64,000 nt of DNA from Polynucleobacter sphagniphilus (GTDB lineage Bacteria; Pseudomonadota; Gammaproteobacteria; Burkholderiales; Burkholderiaceae). This document shows positions 29,335 to 39,062 of the stretch, one piece after another. The notes beneath the pieces were generated by a model. It searched no databases and had not been told where the DNA came from. It saw only the letters and a program-made list of their open reading frames with translations. The stretch is from positions 124,001 to 188,000 of the forward strand of contig NZ_MPIY01000017.1 in NCBI RefSeq assembly GCF_001953355.1, given 5' to 3'. The position numbers were made by a program, and so were the translations under genes. Positions within the stretch are counted from its first letter, which is position 1. Each line of letters begins with the position of its first letter.

Positions 29335-32007
29335 GTGGCTAAAGCATCTACCAAAAGCAGCTCAAAAACATCAAGTATTGACCACCCCAAGGCGCTCATC
29401 ATTGCCGAGAAGCCATCGGTTGCTAACGATATTGCAAAGGCACTGGGCGGGTTTACGAAATACGACGATTATTTCGAAAGTGATGATTATGTAATTTCAT
29501 CTGCCGTTGGCCACCTGCTCGAAATTGGTGCCCCTGAAGAATACGACGTGAAACGTGGCAAATGGTCTTTTGCCAACCTACCCGTAGTGCCTCCTTATTT
29601 TGACTTACGCCCCATTGTCAAAACCGAATCTCGCTTAAAAGTGTTGCAAAAGCTAATCAAACGCAAGGACATTGACACCCTAATCAATGCATGCGACGCA
29701 GGACGTGAGGGCGAACTCATTTTCCGCCTCATTGCACAGCACGCCAAAGCTCCGCAGCTAGTCAAACGTCTTTGGTTGCAGTCTATGACTCCAAACGCCA
29801 TTCGGGAAGGGTTTGTATCACTACGTAGCGATGAGGATATGCAGCCGCTGGCCGATGCCGCTCGCTGCCGCTCAGAAGCGGATTGGTTGGTTGGCATTAA
29901 TGGTACGCGGGCCATGACCGCATTTAATAGCAAAAGCGGAGGCTTCTTTTTAACCACCGTAGGTCGTGTCCAAACACCAACGCTATCCATTGTTGTGGAG
30001 CGTGAAGAATTAATTCGCAAGTTTGTTTCCAAAGACTACTGGGAAGTAAAGGCTGAATTTATTGCGGCGGCCGGGGTATACGAAGGCCGTTGGTTTGATC
30101 CAAAGTTTAAAAAAGATGTTGCTGCACCAGATGCGCGTGAGAATCGCCTCTGGAGTGAGGCAGCCGCCCAAAGCATTGTGGCGGCATGTCGCGACAAAAA
30201 AGCTACCGTCACAGAGGAAGCAAAACCGGCAACGCAACTTGCCCCCCAATTATTTGACTTAACTAGCTTGCAACGCGAGGCGAATGCGCGCTTTGGCTTC
30301 TCCGCAAAAAATACATTGGGCTTGGCACAAGCTTTATATGAACGCCATAAAGTACTTACCTACCCTCGTACTGATGCAAAGGCGCTGCCAGAAGATTATT
30401 TGGATACCGTCAAACAAACGATGGAAAACCTGGCGAAGCATTCTCAAGAATATCGGCCATTTGCCGAACAAATCTTAGCGGGTGACTCGAAAGATTCAAA
30501 AACCAAGTCAGGCACCGGGTGGATTAAGCCAAACAAAAGAGTTTTTGATAACTCCAAAATCTCAGATCACTTTGCAATCATTCCAACATTGGAATCTCCT
30601 AAATCATTAAGCGAACCAGAGCAAAAACTGTATGACCTGGTGGTACGTCGCTTCTTGGCAGTGTTTTATCCCGCGGCTGAATTCCGCGTCACCACTCGCA
30701 TCACCGAAGTATTGGGCCATCACTTCAAAACCGAAGGGCGCGTACTTGTGAATCCTGGTTGGCTAGCCGTCTACGGCAGATCCAACCAAGCGGATGACGA
30801 GCTCGTAGCTGTGCAAGAGGAGGAAACCGTTCAAACGGAATCCATCGCTGCAATCCCCTTGAAAACTAAACCCCCGGCACGCTATACAGAGGCTACTTTG
30901 CTCTCAGCAATGGAGAGTGCGGGCAAATGGGTGGATGATGATGAGATGCGCGAAGCCATGGCCGAAAAAGGTCTTGGAACCCCAGCTACGAGGGCTGCAA
31001 TTATTGAGGGCTTACTTGCTGAAAAATATATAGTACGCGAAGCCCGCGAATTAATACCCACAGCAAAAGCATTTCAGCTGATGACCCTATTGAGGGGTTT
31101 GGACGTAGAGGAATTAACGCGTCCGGACCTGACTGGTAGCTGGGAAAACAAACTATCCCTCATTGAGCGCGGGCAGATGAAGCGCGACACCTTCATGCAA
31201 GAAATTGCCCAAATGACCCAGCGCATTGTCAAACGCGCCAAAGAATATGACAGCGATACCATTCCTGGCGACTATGCAACCTTGTCTACGCCTTGCCCGC
31301 ATTGCAAAGGCTCAGTCAAGGAAAATTACCGGCGTTTTGCCTGCGAGAAATGCGGCTTTACCATCAGTAAAACACCGGGTGGACGAGCCTTTGAATACCC
31401 TGAAGTAGAAGAGCTATTGCGGGAAAAAACGATTGGACCATTGCAGGGATTCCGCAGCAAAATGGGTAGGCCGTTTGCAGCCATCATTAAGTTGTCTGAA
31501 ATTCCGGAAGATGATGCCGATTATCCAAACGCCGGATTTAAGTTGGAGTTTGACTTTGGTAACACCCAAGAAGATGAAACTGAGGCTGTAGACTTTACTG
31601 GACGATTCGCATTGGGTGTATGTCCAAAATGTTCCGGTGCGGTTTATGAAGATGGCATGCGTTACGTCTGTGAAAACAACACCGGACCAAACAAAACCTG
31701 TGACTTCAAAACCGGGAAGGTTGTGCTCCAACAAGAAATATCTGCTGAACAAGTTCAAAAGTTACTCAAAGAAGGCAAGACAGACTTGTTAGCCAACTTC
31801 AAGTCCAATCGAACGGGTCGAGGATTTAAAGCTTATTTAGCCTTGGGTCCTGATGGAAAAATTGGTTTTGAGTTTGAAGCCAAGGCGCCCAAGGCGGAGG
31901 GCGCTGCTAAGGTGCCGGCGAAGAAACGCGCCGGTGCTAGTGCCGCCACCAAATCAGCAGCCAAGCCAAAACGTGCGTCTAAGGCTAAATCATCTTCAAG
32001 CACTTGA
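29335..32007 (+). CDS. topB: Type IA DNA topoisomerase (topoisomerase III-like)
   Basis: 890 residues: TOPRIM domain (ALIIAEKPSVANDIAKALGG, then acidic DAGREGE near residue 121), and the active-site Tyr343 in LTYPRTDA. After about residue 640 two Cys4 zinc ribbons (CPHCKGS..CEKCGF; CPKCSGA..CENNTGPNKTC), a GRGFKAYL segment and a Lys/Ala-rich tail follow. It relaxes or decatenates DNA. The start is a GTG. The preceding 29102-29334 is AT-rich and holds no other gene. The last 175 bp overlap the convergent mnmC-domain gene. Confidence 0.92.
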   Translation: MAKASTKSSSKTSSIDHPKALIIAEKPSVANDIAKALGGFTKYDDYFESDDYVISSAVGHLLEIGAPEEYDVKRGKWSFANLPVVPPYFDLRPIVKTESRLKVLQKLIKRKDIDTLINACDAGREGELIFRLIAQHAKAPQLVKRLWLQSMTPNAIREGFVSLRSDEDMQPLADAARCRSEADWLVGINGTRAMTAFNSKSGGFFLTTVGRVQTPTLSIVVEREELIRKFVSKDYWEVKAEFIAAAGVYEGRWFDPKFKKDVAAPDARENRLWSEAAAQSIVAACRDKKATVTEEAKPATQLAPQLFDLTSLQREANARFGFSAKNTLGLAQALYERHKVLTYPRTDAKALPEDYLDTVKQTMENLAKHSQEYRPFAEQILAGDSKDSKTKSGTGWIKPNKRVFDNSKISDHFAIIPTLESPKSLSEPEQKLYDLVVRRFLAVFYPAAEFRVTTRITEVLGHHFKTEGRVLVNPGWLAVYGRSNQADDELVAVQEEETVQTESIAAIPLKTKPPARYTEATLLSAMESAGKWVDDDEMREAMAEKGLGTPATRAAIIEGLLAEKYIVREARELIPTAKAFQLMTLLRGLDVEELTRPDLTGSWENKLSLIERGQMKRDTFMQEIAQMTQRIVKRAKEYDSDTIPGDYATLSTPCPHCKGSVKENYRRFACEKCGFTISKTPGGRAFEYPEVEELLREKTIGPLQGFRSKMGRPFAAIIKLSEIPEDDADYPNAGFKLEFDFGNTQEDETEAVDFTGRFALGVCPKCSGAVYEDGMRYVCENNTGPNKTCDFKTGKVVLQQEISAEQVQKLLKEGKTDLLANFKSNRTGRGFKAYLALGPDGKIGFEFEAKAPKAEGAAKVPAKKRAGASAATKSAAKPKRASKAKSSSST

Positions 32008-33068
32008 GCGCAAATCAGCTTGGCCGCTAGAGCCGACCATAAAATGCCCCTCGAACCCAGGGCAGTAGCGAGGAATACCCCTGGGCGCTGAACAAGCCGT
32101 CCAATGATAGGCAGTCGATCCCCAGCAACACAACGCACCCCCACAAAGCTGCCTTCCCCCTTTAGATCTGCACAACTGGCCTGCTCATAATCAAGCAAGC
32201 GTCTTGCCTGTTCGCGATTAAAGTCATCACTGCTTTGGCGAGCACGCAGATCTTCCTCGCCCTCATCAAAACTAGAGCCCACTACCCAGCGGTAGTCACT
32301 ACCTTCAAACTCCTGAGCCGGCAAACAATATCCATCGCCCGAAAGAGCGACCTTAGGAAGCCTGTTTGCCCATTCTGATTTTTTTGATACTGAAAAAATA
32401 CTTAACTGTCCGCGTACTGGCTTTAGTGGAAGCCGAATATCAACGCTTGCCATTAAGGCTTTTGTGCCCATTGCTGCAGCAATAATGACCTTATCCGAGC
32501 TCACAATCGATTGCTTATCTTTGTTGAGCAAAGCCCACTTTCCATCAAGCCATTGTAGGCTCTCAACGCCAACACCCCAAAGACACTGAAGATGCTCGTG
32601 CGGGGATAATAAGCTTTGCGCAGCTATGCTTAAATCTAAAGATGCACCCCGCGGTAGCCAAACTCCGCTTTGTGAAATGCCGCAAGTTTTCTGAGCCTCT
32701 TTTGCGTCCAATGCCAGAGCCATTTGCTCGTCTAGGCCTAAAGAGCGCAAATATTGAGTCATCTCTTCGCGATGAAATGTTTTGCCACTTCTTGTTGGTT
32801 GAAATACGCCGTGCTGATTCCAAGTTGCGCCCCAGCGTTCCTCGGCCAATAAAAAAGCGACGCGGGTTAGGCGCAGCAGGCGAGGTGAGCCCCTCCCAAT
32901 ATGAGGGTGGGCTATCGCATAAGGGTGACTTGAGCAGGCAGCTGCGGGACCGGTAGCGCTATCAATCAGACAGACTGATTTTCCCAGTTGCAGTAACTCA
33001 TTGGTAATGGTTGCGCCTGCAATACCAGCCCCAATCACCACTATTTCATGGTGTTGGGGTTTAGACAT
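31833..33068 (-). CDS. mnmC: Stand-alone FAD oxidoreductase domain of MnmC
   Basis: 411 residues: FAD site IVVIGAGIAGATITNELLQLG at the N-terminus, then SHPYAIAHPHIGRGSPRLLRLTRVAF, KPVRGQLS, and the C-terminal GVRCVAGDRLPIIGRL..ATALGSRGILWSALAAKLI. This matches the second domain of E. coli MnmC, which converts cmnm5s2U34 to nm5s2U34 in tRNA. The N-terminal methyltransferase domain is not fused here. The family would normally end near ALAPARF; the last ~20 residues are read opposite to the topB tail. Confidence 0.85.
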   Translation of the reverse strand: MSKPQHHEIVVIGAGIAGATITNELLQLGKSVCLIDSATGPAAACSSHPYAIAHPHIGRGSPRLLRLTRVAFLLAEERWGATWNQHGVFQPTRSGKTFHREEMTQYLRSLGLDEQMALALDAKEAQKTCGISQSGVWLPRGASLDLSIAAQSLLSPHEHLQCLWGVGVESLQWLDGKWALLNKDKQSIVSSDKVIIAAAMGTKALMASVDIRLPLKPVRGQLSIFSVSKKSEWANRLPKVALSGDGYCLPAQEFEGSDYRWVVGSSFDEGEEDLRARQSSDDFNREQARRLLDYEQASCADLKGEGSFVGVRCVAGDRLPIIGRLVQRPGVFLATALGSRGILWSALAAKLICAQVLEDDLALDARFGLAADLVAALAPARFFAGTLAAPSALGALASNSKPIFPSGPKAK

Positions 33069-33097
33069 GTAATTTAAATGTGGGGCGGATTTTAGTA

Positions 33098-34963
33098 TTA
33101 GGCGTTTAAGCGCTCTTCAATCTTCACGCGCGTCTCTAAAAGTTCTTTTGGGAGACGGTCGCCAAGATGTTCAAACAATTCGGTATGTAGCTTTAACTCC
33201 TCCTGCCAATCTTCTGCGGCAATCGCAATAGCCTTCGAGAATTTTTCAGCAGAGAAATCTAAGCCGCCCCAATGCATGTCAGCATACTCGGGAGAAATTC
33301 CAAATGGTGTTTCTACTCCACTTGCCTTGCCCTCGGCACGACCCAAAATCCAAGAGAGTACGCGCATATTTTCTCCAAAACCAGGCCACACAAATTTACC
33401 ATCTTCGTCTTTACGGAACCAATTAACGCAGTAAATTTTTGGAAGTGTGGCACCCTCAGCTGATAGCTTTTTACCCATATTGAGCCAGTGCTGGAAATAA
33501 TCGCTCATGTTGTAACCAGCAAAAGCAATCATTGCAAATGGATCGCGGCGTACAACACCTACCTTGCCAGTAATCGCTGCGGTAGTTTCTGAGCCCATGG
33601 TTGCAGCCATGTAAACCCCTTCAATCCAATTACGCGCTTCGCTTACTAGCGGTACGGTAGTCGAGCGTCGCCCACCAAATAAGAAAGCATCAATTGCAAC
33701 ACCCTCGGGATTATCCCAATTGGGATCAACAGCGGGGTTATTTGTTGCAGCTACAGTAAAGCGAGAATTTGGATGGGCTGCCTTGCGTCCAGCAGCACCA
33801 TCTGCAGGGGTCCAATCTTTTCCTTGCCAGTCAATTAAATGATCTGGCGGCGTATCGGTTAGGCCTTCCCACCACACATCGCCGTCATCAGTTAAGCCAA
33901 CGTTCGTAAAGATCACATCTTGATTTAAAGAATCAATACAGTTTTGATTGGTTTGACGATTGGTGCCAGGAGCCACACCAAAATAACCAGATTCTGGATT
34001 AATCGCAAATAAACGTGTTTTACCTGTGACAGGGTCTTTGCGAGGCTTGATCCATGCGATGTCATCGCCAATGGTTGTGACTTTCCAACCCTCGAAACCT
34101 TTGGGGGGAATCATCATGGAGAAATTGGTTTTTCCGCAAGCAGATGGGAATGCAGCTGCAATATGGTATTTCGTACCCTCAGGTGAAGTGACGCCAAGGA
34201 TCAACATATGCTCAGCCAACCAACCTTGGTCACGCCCCATATTAGATGCAATCCGCAATGCAAAACATTTCTTGCCCAACAATGCATTACCGCCATAACC
34301 CGAACCAAAAGACCAAATCTCTCGTGTCTCTGGATAGTGAACGATATATTTGGTTTTGTTATTTGGCCAGGCCATATCCTTTTGACCGGCCATTAAAGGC
34401 ACGCCAACTGTGTGTACACAAGGAACAAAATCGCCATCTGCGCCCAATTGATCAATCACTGCTTTTCCCATGCGGGTCATCAACTTCATATTGATAGCAA
34501 CATAAGGACTATCAGAAAGCTCAACGCCAACGTGTGCAATTGGTGATCCAATTGGCCCCATTGAAAATGGCACTACATACATTGTTCTACCGCGCATTGA
34601 ACCATCGAAGAGTGGCTGCAGGGTTGCTCGCATTTCACTTGGCTCCACCCAATTGTTAGTTGGGCCAGCATCTTCTTTTTTCGCAGAACAAATAAATGTG
34701 CGATCCTCGACTCGAGCTACATCATCTGGATCAGAAAGCGCCAAAAAGGAATTTTTACGTTTAGCTGGATTGAGGCGTTTAAAGACGCCGGCCTTCACCA
34801 ACTTTTCGCAAAGCATTTCGTATTCTGCCTCGGAGCCATCACACCAATAAATATGATCTGGTTTGGTAAGGGCTGCCGTATCAGCAACCCACTGAATTAA
34901 TCGTTTATTTTTAACGTAGTCTGGTGCGTTTACATTGACTACTGCCTGATTATTTGTGGTCAT
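33098..34963 (-). CDS. pckG: Phosphoenolpyruvate carboxykinase (GTP)
   Basis: About 621 residues, the normal size of the GTP-dependent enzyme. Motifs: kinase-1a P-loop FPSACGKTN, the Mn/oxaloacetate region [10 protein letters not shown], the guanine-binding [12 protein letters not shown]-type helix (here [17 protein letters not shown]), and [32 protein letters not shown]. It makes PEP from oxaloacetate for gluconeogenesis. The start at ATG 34963 is favoured by the G-rich site just upstream; ATG 34975 is possible. Single-gene unit between mnmC and mnmE. Confidence 0.96.
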   Translation of the reverse strand: MTTNNQAVVNVNAPDYVKNKRLIQWVADTAALTKPDHIYWCDGSEAEYEMLCEKLVKAGVFKRLNPAKRKNSFLALSDPDDVARVEDRTFICSAKKEDAGPTNNWVEPSEMRATLQPLFDGSMRGRTMYVVPFSMGPIGSPIAHVGVELSDSPYVAINMKLMTRMGKAVIDQLGADGDFVPCVHTVGVPLMAGQKDMAWPNNKTKYIVHYPETREIWSFGSGYGGNALLGKKCFALRIASNMGRDQGWLAEHMLILGVTSPEGTKYHIAAAFPSACGKTNFSMMIPPKGFEGWKVTTIGDDIAWIKPRKDPVTGKTRLFAINPESGYFGVAPGTNRQTNQNCIDSLNQDVIFTNVGLTDDGDVWWEGLTDTPPDHLIDWQGKDWTPADGAAGRKAAHPNSRFTVAATNNPAVDPNWDNPEGVAIDAFLFGGRRSTTVPLVSEARNWIEGVYMAATMGSETTAAITGKVGVVRRDPFAMIAFAGYNMSDYFQHWLNMGKKLSAEGATLPKIYCVNWFRKDEDGKFVWPGFGENMRVLSWILGRAEGKASGVETPFGISPEYADMHWGGLDFSAEKFSKAIAIAAEDWQEELKLHTELFEHLGDRLPKELLETRVKIEERLNA

Positions 34964-35049
34964 CAAGTCCCCCATTCGGTGTTTTTATGGTCTGACGAGT
35001 TTAGCATTTTGGGCTTGTTTTTTTGATCAAGCCAATGAGTGCAAACCCT

Positions 35050-36429
35050 TTATTTACCGATGCAAAACTGGCTGAAAATTTTTCCCAAAAGATCGTCTGG
35101 AAGGAGTTTTCCTGTAATTTGACCCAAATGGTCTTGTGCCAAACGCAGCTCTTCGGCAAATAATTCAAGAGAAATGTTGCCATTTGCCGCAAATACTTCT
35201 GATTTTTTTAAGTGTTCGGCGGCACGCTCGAGGCAATCTAAATGCCTACGCCTTGCCAAAATCGCGCCCTCCTGAGAGCCGCTCCACCCAATAATTTCTA
35301 AAATTTTTCTCTTTAGGCCATCAACACCTTCGCCTGTTTTTGCCGATATAAACAAAGTCTCTTCATGGGCTGTTTTTTTAAGCTCGGGGGCCAATAAATC
35401 CGCCTTGTTGATGACCTCTAATACAGGGCATTTTGGTGGCAGCTCCTTCAATATTTGTGACTTTAAATCGCCATCAATGAGCTCATCTGTTTGGTTTGAG
35501 TTTGGATCTTTCAAAAAGATCACCAAGTCAGCCAAACGAATGGCCTCCCAAGAGCGCTCAATCCCTTTTGATTCAACTAAATCATCGGTTTCGCGCAAGC
35601 CCGCGGTATCAATGATGTGCATTGGTATGCCGTCTATATGGATGCTCTCTTTAATACGATCCCTAGTGGTTCCAGCGATAGGGGTAACAATGGCAACTTC
35701 TTCTCCAGCAAGTCGATTTAGTAATGAGCTTTTACCAACATTCGGGGCCCCCGCTAAAACCAACTGGACTCCATCTCGCAATAGCTTTCCTTGTTTTGCG
35801 TTTTCTCTTAAGGATGACAACTTGGCGCTCACAGCTTGAAGTCGTTGTTTGGCTTGTGCGTTTTCCAAAAACTCGATTTCTTCTTCGGGAAAATCGAGTG
35901 TGGATTCCACCAAAATTCTTAATTGAGTAATTTCTTCAATCAAACCATCCACATCAGCAGAGAAGGCGCCCTGTAAAGAACGCGCGGCTCCTCGAACGGC
36001 GGCCTCGCTTTGCGCATCAATTAAATCGGCGATGGCTTCCGCTTGAGCCAAATCAATTTTGTCATTCAAGTAAGCACGCAAGGTGAACTCGCCTGGCTCA
36101 GCAATCACAAGGCCCTTATCTTTGCCAAGCTCTAAGCAGCGCTTCATTACCAAAGCTAAAAGGTGGGGGCCGCCGTGACACTGCAACTCCAAAACATCTT
36201 CCCCGGTAAATGAAGCGGGGCCTATGAAATAAATTGCAATAAGTTGATCGATAACACTCCCATCGGCATCTCGAAAACTTAATAATTTAGCTTGGCGTGG
36301 CTCAAGCGATTTTTGCAGGAGGATAGTTGTGAGCTCGGCCAAGTCTGGCCCGCTAATACGTATCACGCCCACACCACCTTTGCCTGATGCAGTGGCTACA
36401 GCAATGATGGGTAACTTTCTAGTCATCAT
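35050..36429 (-). CDS. mnmE: tRNA modification GTPase MnmE (TrmE)
   Basis: About 459 residues. An N-terminal tetrahydrofolate-binding domain (PIIAVATASGKGGVGVIRISG), a helical domain, and an inserted G domain: G1 GAPNVGKSS, G2 TPIAGTTRD, G3 DTAG, G4 NKAD. The protein ends FCIGK, the MnmE catalytic Cys motif. With MnmG it installs cmnm5U34 on tRNAs. Start ATG 36429 has AAGGA 8 bases upstream. It follows yidC by 40 bases in the conserved rpmH-rnpA-yidD-yidC-mnmE order. Confidence 0.97.
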   Translation of the reverse strand: MMTRKLPIIAVATASGKGGVGVIRISGPDLAELTTILLQKSLEPRQAKLLSFRDADGSVIDQLIAIYFIGPASFTGEDVLELQCHGGPHLLALVMKRCLELGKDKGLVIAEPGEFTLRAYLNDKIDLAQAEAIADLIDAQSEAAVRGAARSLQGAFSADVDGLIEEITQLRILVESTLDFPEEEIEFLENAQAKQRLQAVSAKLSSLRENAKQGKLLRDGVQLVLAGAPNVGKSSLLNRLAGEEVAIVTPIAGTTRDRIKESIHIDGIPMHIIDTAGLRETDDLVESKGIERSWEAIRLADLVIFLKDPNSNQTDELIDGDLKSQILKELPPKCPVLEVINKADLLAPELKKTAHEETLFISAKTGEGVDGLKRKILEIIGWSGSQEGAILARRRHLDCLERAAEHLKKSEVFAANGNISLELFAEELRLAQDHLGQITGKLLPDDLLGKIFSQFCIGK

Positions 36430-36469
36430 TGCTGTATTCCTTAAGGTGGGCACTTAACTAGCTAGCGCT

Positions 36470-38152
36470 TTATTTGGCTGGCTTTTTTCCAAACAATTTA
36501 TTAATTTGCCATTGCTGTGCAATTGATAAAAGGTTGTTGGTTACCCAATATAAAACCAGACCGGCGGGGAAGAAGAAGAACATTACCGAGAAAATAATCG
36601 GCATATACATCATCACTTTTGCTTGTACAGGGTCTGGTGGAGTAGGGTTCAACTTGGTTTGTACAAACATGGAGATAGCCATGATGATTGGCAAAATGTA
36701 ATATGGGTCTGGGACCGATAGATCATGAATCCACAGCACCCAAGGTGCGCCACGCATTTCTACAGACGACAACAATACCCAATATAAAGAGATAAACACC
36801 GGAATTTGAATGACCACCGGCAAACATCCTCCCAGTGGATTGATTTTTTCCTTGCGGTACATCTCCATCATCGCTTGATTGAGCTTTTGTGGGTCGCCCT
36901 TAAACTGCTCCTTCATCAACGCTAGTCTAGGTTGAACCTCTTTCATGCGTGCCATCGATTTATAGCTTGCAGCCGAAAGTGGGAAGAAAACCAATTTAAT
37001 CAGAATGGTGAGGAGGATGATGGACCAACCCCAGTTACCAACCAAGTTATGTATTTTTTCTAATAACCAAAAGATTGGTTTTGCCAAAATGGTGAGATAT
37101 CCATAATCTTTCAACAACTCCAATCCTGGCGCAATCTTTTCTAAAGCACGCTCTTCTTGGGGGCCAATAAACAGCTGAGCCTTTTCAACAACAGTGCTAC
37201 CTTGTGCAACAGCACCTAAGGGGGTTTGCATGCCCACTCGATAGAGATCGTTGTCAATTTTTCCAGCGTAGATATCTCGTACAAATTTATCACCCGGAAT
37301 CCATGCGCTAGCAAAGTAATGCTGCACCATAGCAACCCATCCAGATTGACCAGCTGGAATCTGTGAGGGGAATGACGCTTTATTTTTTTCTATGTCTGTA
37401 AATTGAATTTTTTTATACTTCTCTCCATCCGTATAGATGGCTGGACCAGTAAAGGTGCTTGCTGAAAACGCTCCACCAAATGGTCCAATTTTTTTCTCTT
37501 GCGAGCCGTCGCGAACAATTTCTGTATAAAGAATAATTGGCGTACCGTTAACATTTGTTTGTGTGATGCGATGACCAACATCAACCACATAGCTACCCGG
37601 AGTCAAAATAAATGTTTTTTCTAGCCTCACGCCATTGCGCTCACTCACTAAGGTCATGAATGGGTTTCCAGAACCATCTTTGCCAGAAGCAAGTAACTTG
37701 AAGGTACTGTTATGGTTTGGAAGGTCGGCATTGCCAGCTGCAATGAGGCCCGAGCGAGCAAAATATTTGTGGTTAGCGTTGTATTGAAAGAGCTCGACAG
37801 GCTCATTGTTCTCTGCAACGAGAGATTTCAAGAGTTTCGCATCGATAACATTTGCGCCATTTGCGCTAATTTGTAAAACCAGCACATCATTTTGCAAGGT
37901 AAATCGTTCTGCACTTTCTACAGCAGCAGAGTTGCTTGCTACAACCTGTGCGGGTGCAGATGCGGCACCAGCTTGCATAGGCACATCATTTTTTTCGCTA
38001 CCAGCTTTTGTTACGGGTGAAGAATTACTGCTTACAGGTGCGCCCCCAAATAACGAAGGCTTGCCCTCATGAATGAGCCAGTTGTTATAAAGCATTAAGC
38101 CTGACAGTGCGAATACAGCCCAGAGAATTGTTTTTTTAAAGTCCATTTGCAT
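36470..38152 (-). CDS. yidC: Membrane protein insertase YidC
   Basis: 560 residues: N-terminal membrane anchor (ILWAVFALSGLMLYNNWLI), a Ser/Ala-rich linker, the periplasmic beta-supersandwich (about 70-340), then five conserved membrane segments including NWGWSIILLTILIKLVFFPLSAASYKSMARM and the insertase region GGCLPVVIQIPVFISLYWVLLSSVEMR. It inserts proteins into the inner membrane alone or with SecYEG. It follows yidD by 8 bases. Confidence 0.97.
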   Translation of the reverse strand: MQMDFKKTILWAVFALSGLMLYNNWLIHEGKPSLFGGAPVSSNSSPVTKAGSEKNDVPMQAGAASAPAQVVASNSAAVESAERFTLQNDVLVLQISANGANVIDAKLLKSLVAENNEPVELFQYNANHKYFARSGLIAAGNADLPNHNSTFKLLASGKDGSGNPFMTLVSERNGVRLEKTFILTPGSYVVDVGHRITQTNVNGTPIILYTEIVRDGSQEKKIGPFGGAFSASTFTGPAIYTDGEKYKKIQFTDIEKNKASFPSQIPAGQSGWVAMVQHYFASAWIPGDKFVRDIYAGKIDNDLYRVGMQTPLGAVAQGSTVVEKAQLFIGPQEERALEKIAPGLELLKDYGYLTILAKPIFWLLEKIHNLVGNWGWSIILLTILIKLVFFPLSAASYKSMARMKEVQPRLALMKEQFKGDPQKLNQAMMEMYRKEKINPLGGCLPVVIQIPVFISLYWVLLSSVEMRGAPWVLWIHDLSVPDPYYILPIIMAISMFVQTKLNPTPPDPVQAKVMMYMPIIFSVMFFFFPAGLVLYWVTNNLLSIAQQWQINKLFGKKPAK

Positions 38153-38160
38153 TCACTTAA

Positions 38161-38394
38161 TTAATGATGTGTTTGTTTTACCGCAGGATCATAACCACCG
38201 TGTGACAGTGGGTTACACCGCAGTATGCGCCATGCTGACATGCCAAAGCCCTTTATAAAACCATAATGCTTAAAGCATTCGCACGCATACTGCGAGCAGC
38301 TGGGTACATATTTGCAGTGCATTCCGAGATAAGGGCTTAGCAACACTTGATAGCCCCTGATTAATTTAACTGCAACCGTGTTAACGAGCCGCAT
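38161..38394 (-). CDS. yidD: Membrane protein insertion efficiency factor YidD
   Basis: 77 residues with the YidD pattern: VAVKLIRGYQVLLSPYLGMHCKYVPSCSQYACECFKHYGFIKGFGMSAWRILRCNPLSHGGYDPA, including the conserved Cys in PSCSQY and RCNP. Peripheral membrane protein that assists YidC. The longer frame to 38499 lies inside rnpA; ATG 38394 begins one base after the rnpA stop, giving tight coupling. Confidence 0.95.
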   Translation of the reverse strand: MRLVNTVAVKLIRGYQVLLSPYLGMHCKYVPSCSQYACECFKHYGFIKGFGMSAWRILRCNPLSHGGYDPAVKQTHH

Positions 38395-38395
38395 A

Positions 38396-38713
38396 TTAAA
38401 TAAGCCCTTGGATTTGAGTGCGCAGCAGAATTTTTTCTTTTTTCCGAAGCTTGCCGCGAGTGCCTCGGCCAATGGGGCTTTTGAGTTTAACCACAACATC
38501 GCTTTTTAAATCGCTTGCCTGCGCGGTTCGAATTAGTTCCCGAATCATTCGCTTTAGGCGGTTACGATCTACTGCGCGCTTTGCCAGTTTTTTAGCTACG
38601 GCAATGCCCAAATCTGGCTCTATACCTTTTTCAGGCTGTGCAAAGTACAAGCCCCAACACAAACTAGTCTTGGGGCGTGTTTTAAGTAACTCTGAAATCC
38701 TTGCGCTATTCAA
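38396..38713 (-). CDS. rnpA: Ribonuclease P protein component
   Basis: 105 residues. Typical RnpA signature: LGIAVAKKLAKRAVDRNRLKRMIRELIRTAQ (the RNR RNA-binding helix) and VVVKLKSP. It binds RNase P RNA for tRNA 5' processing. The only suitable start is TTG 38713, 8 bases after rpmH; the weak start probably relies on coupling with rpmH translation. Confidence 0.94.
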   Translation of the reverse strand: MNSARISELLKTRPKTSLCWGLYFAQPEKGIEPDLGIAVAKKLAKRAVDRNRLKRMIRELIRTAQASDLKSDVVVKLKSPIGRGTRGKLRKKEKILLRTQIQGLI

Positions 38714-38721
38714 GGATTAAA

Positions 38722-38856
38722 TTAAACAGCGAGGCGTTTGCGACCTTTTGCGCGGCGAGCATTTAAGACTGCACGACCACTTTTGGTTTTCATGCGAATA
38801 CGAAAGCCGTGGGTACGCTTACGACGTGTTACTGAGGGTTGATATGTTCTTTTCAT
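38722..38856 (-). CDS. rpmH: Ribosomal protein bL34
   Basis: 44 residues, full match to bL34: [45 protein letters not shown]. First gene of the rpmH-rnpA-yidD-yidC-mnmE operon, transcribed away from oriC. The promoter must lie in the dnaA-rpmH gap. Confidence 0.97.
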
Positions 38857-38914
38857 GATTGATCCCGGGGAAACCAAGTATTTTCCTTGTTGCGAGCCAA
38901 AAGGTCAATCAATG

Positions 38915-39062
38915 TAACTAAATATATAGGTATTTTTCACTATATTTACCTATTTATTTGGGTATCCCTATGATAAATATAGAATTTTTTCTTTTGTACA
39001 CAAGTTATCCACAGCTTTTCCACGGTTTTCTGCCTTGTGGATAACTTTCGGGCGTAGCTACA
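38915..39062. other. Origin region, part 1 (rpmH-dnaA gap)
   Basis: Two perfect DnaA boxes in opposite orientation, TTATCCACA (39005-39013) and TGTGGATAA (39036-39044), lie just before dnaA. A very AT-rich stretch (38915-39000) to their left could be an unwinding element. The boxes may also serve dnaA autorepression. Confidence 0.75.
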
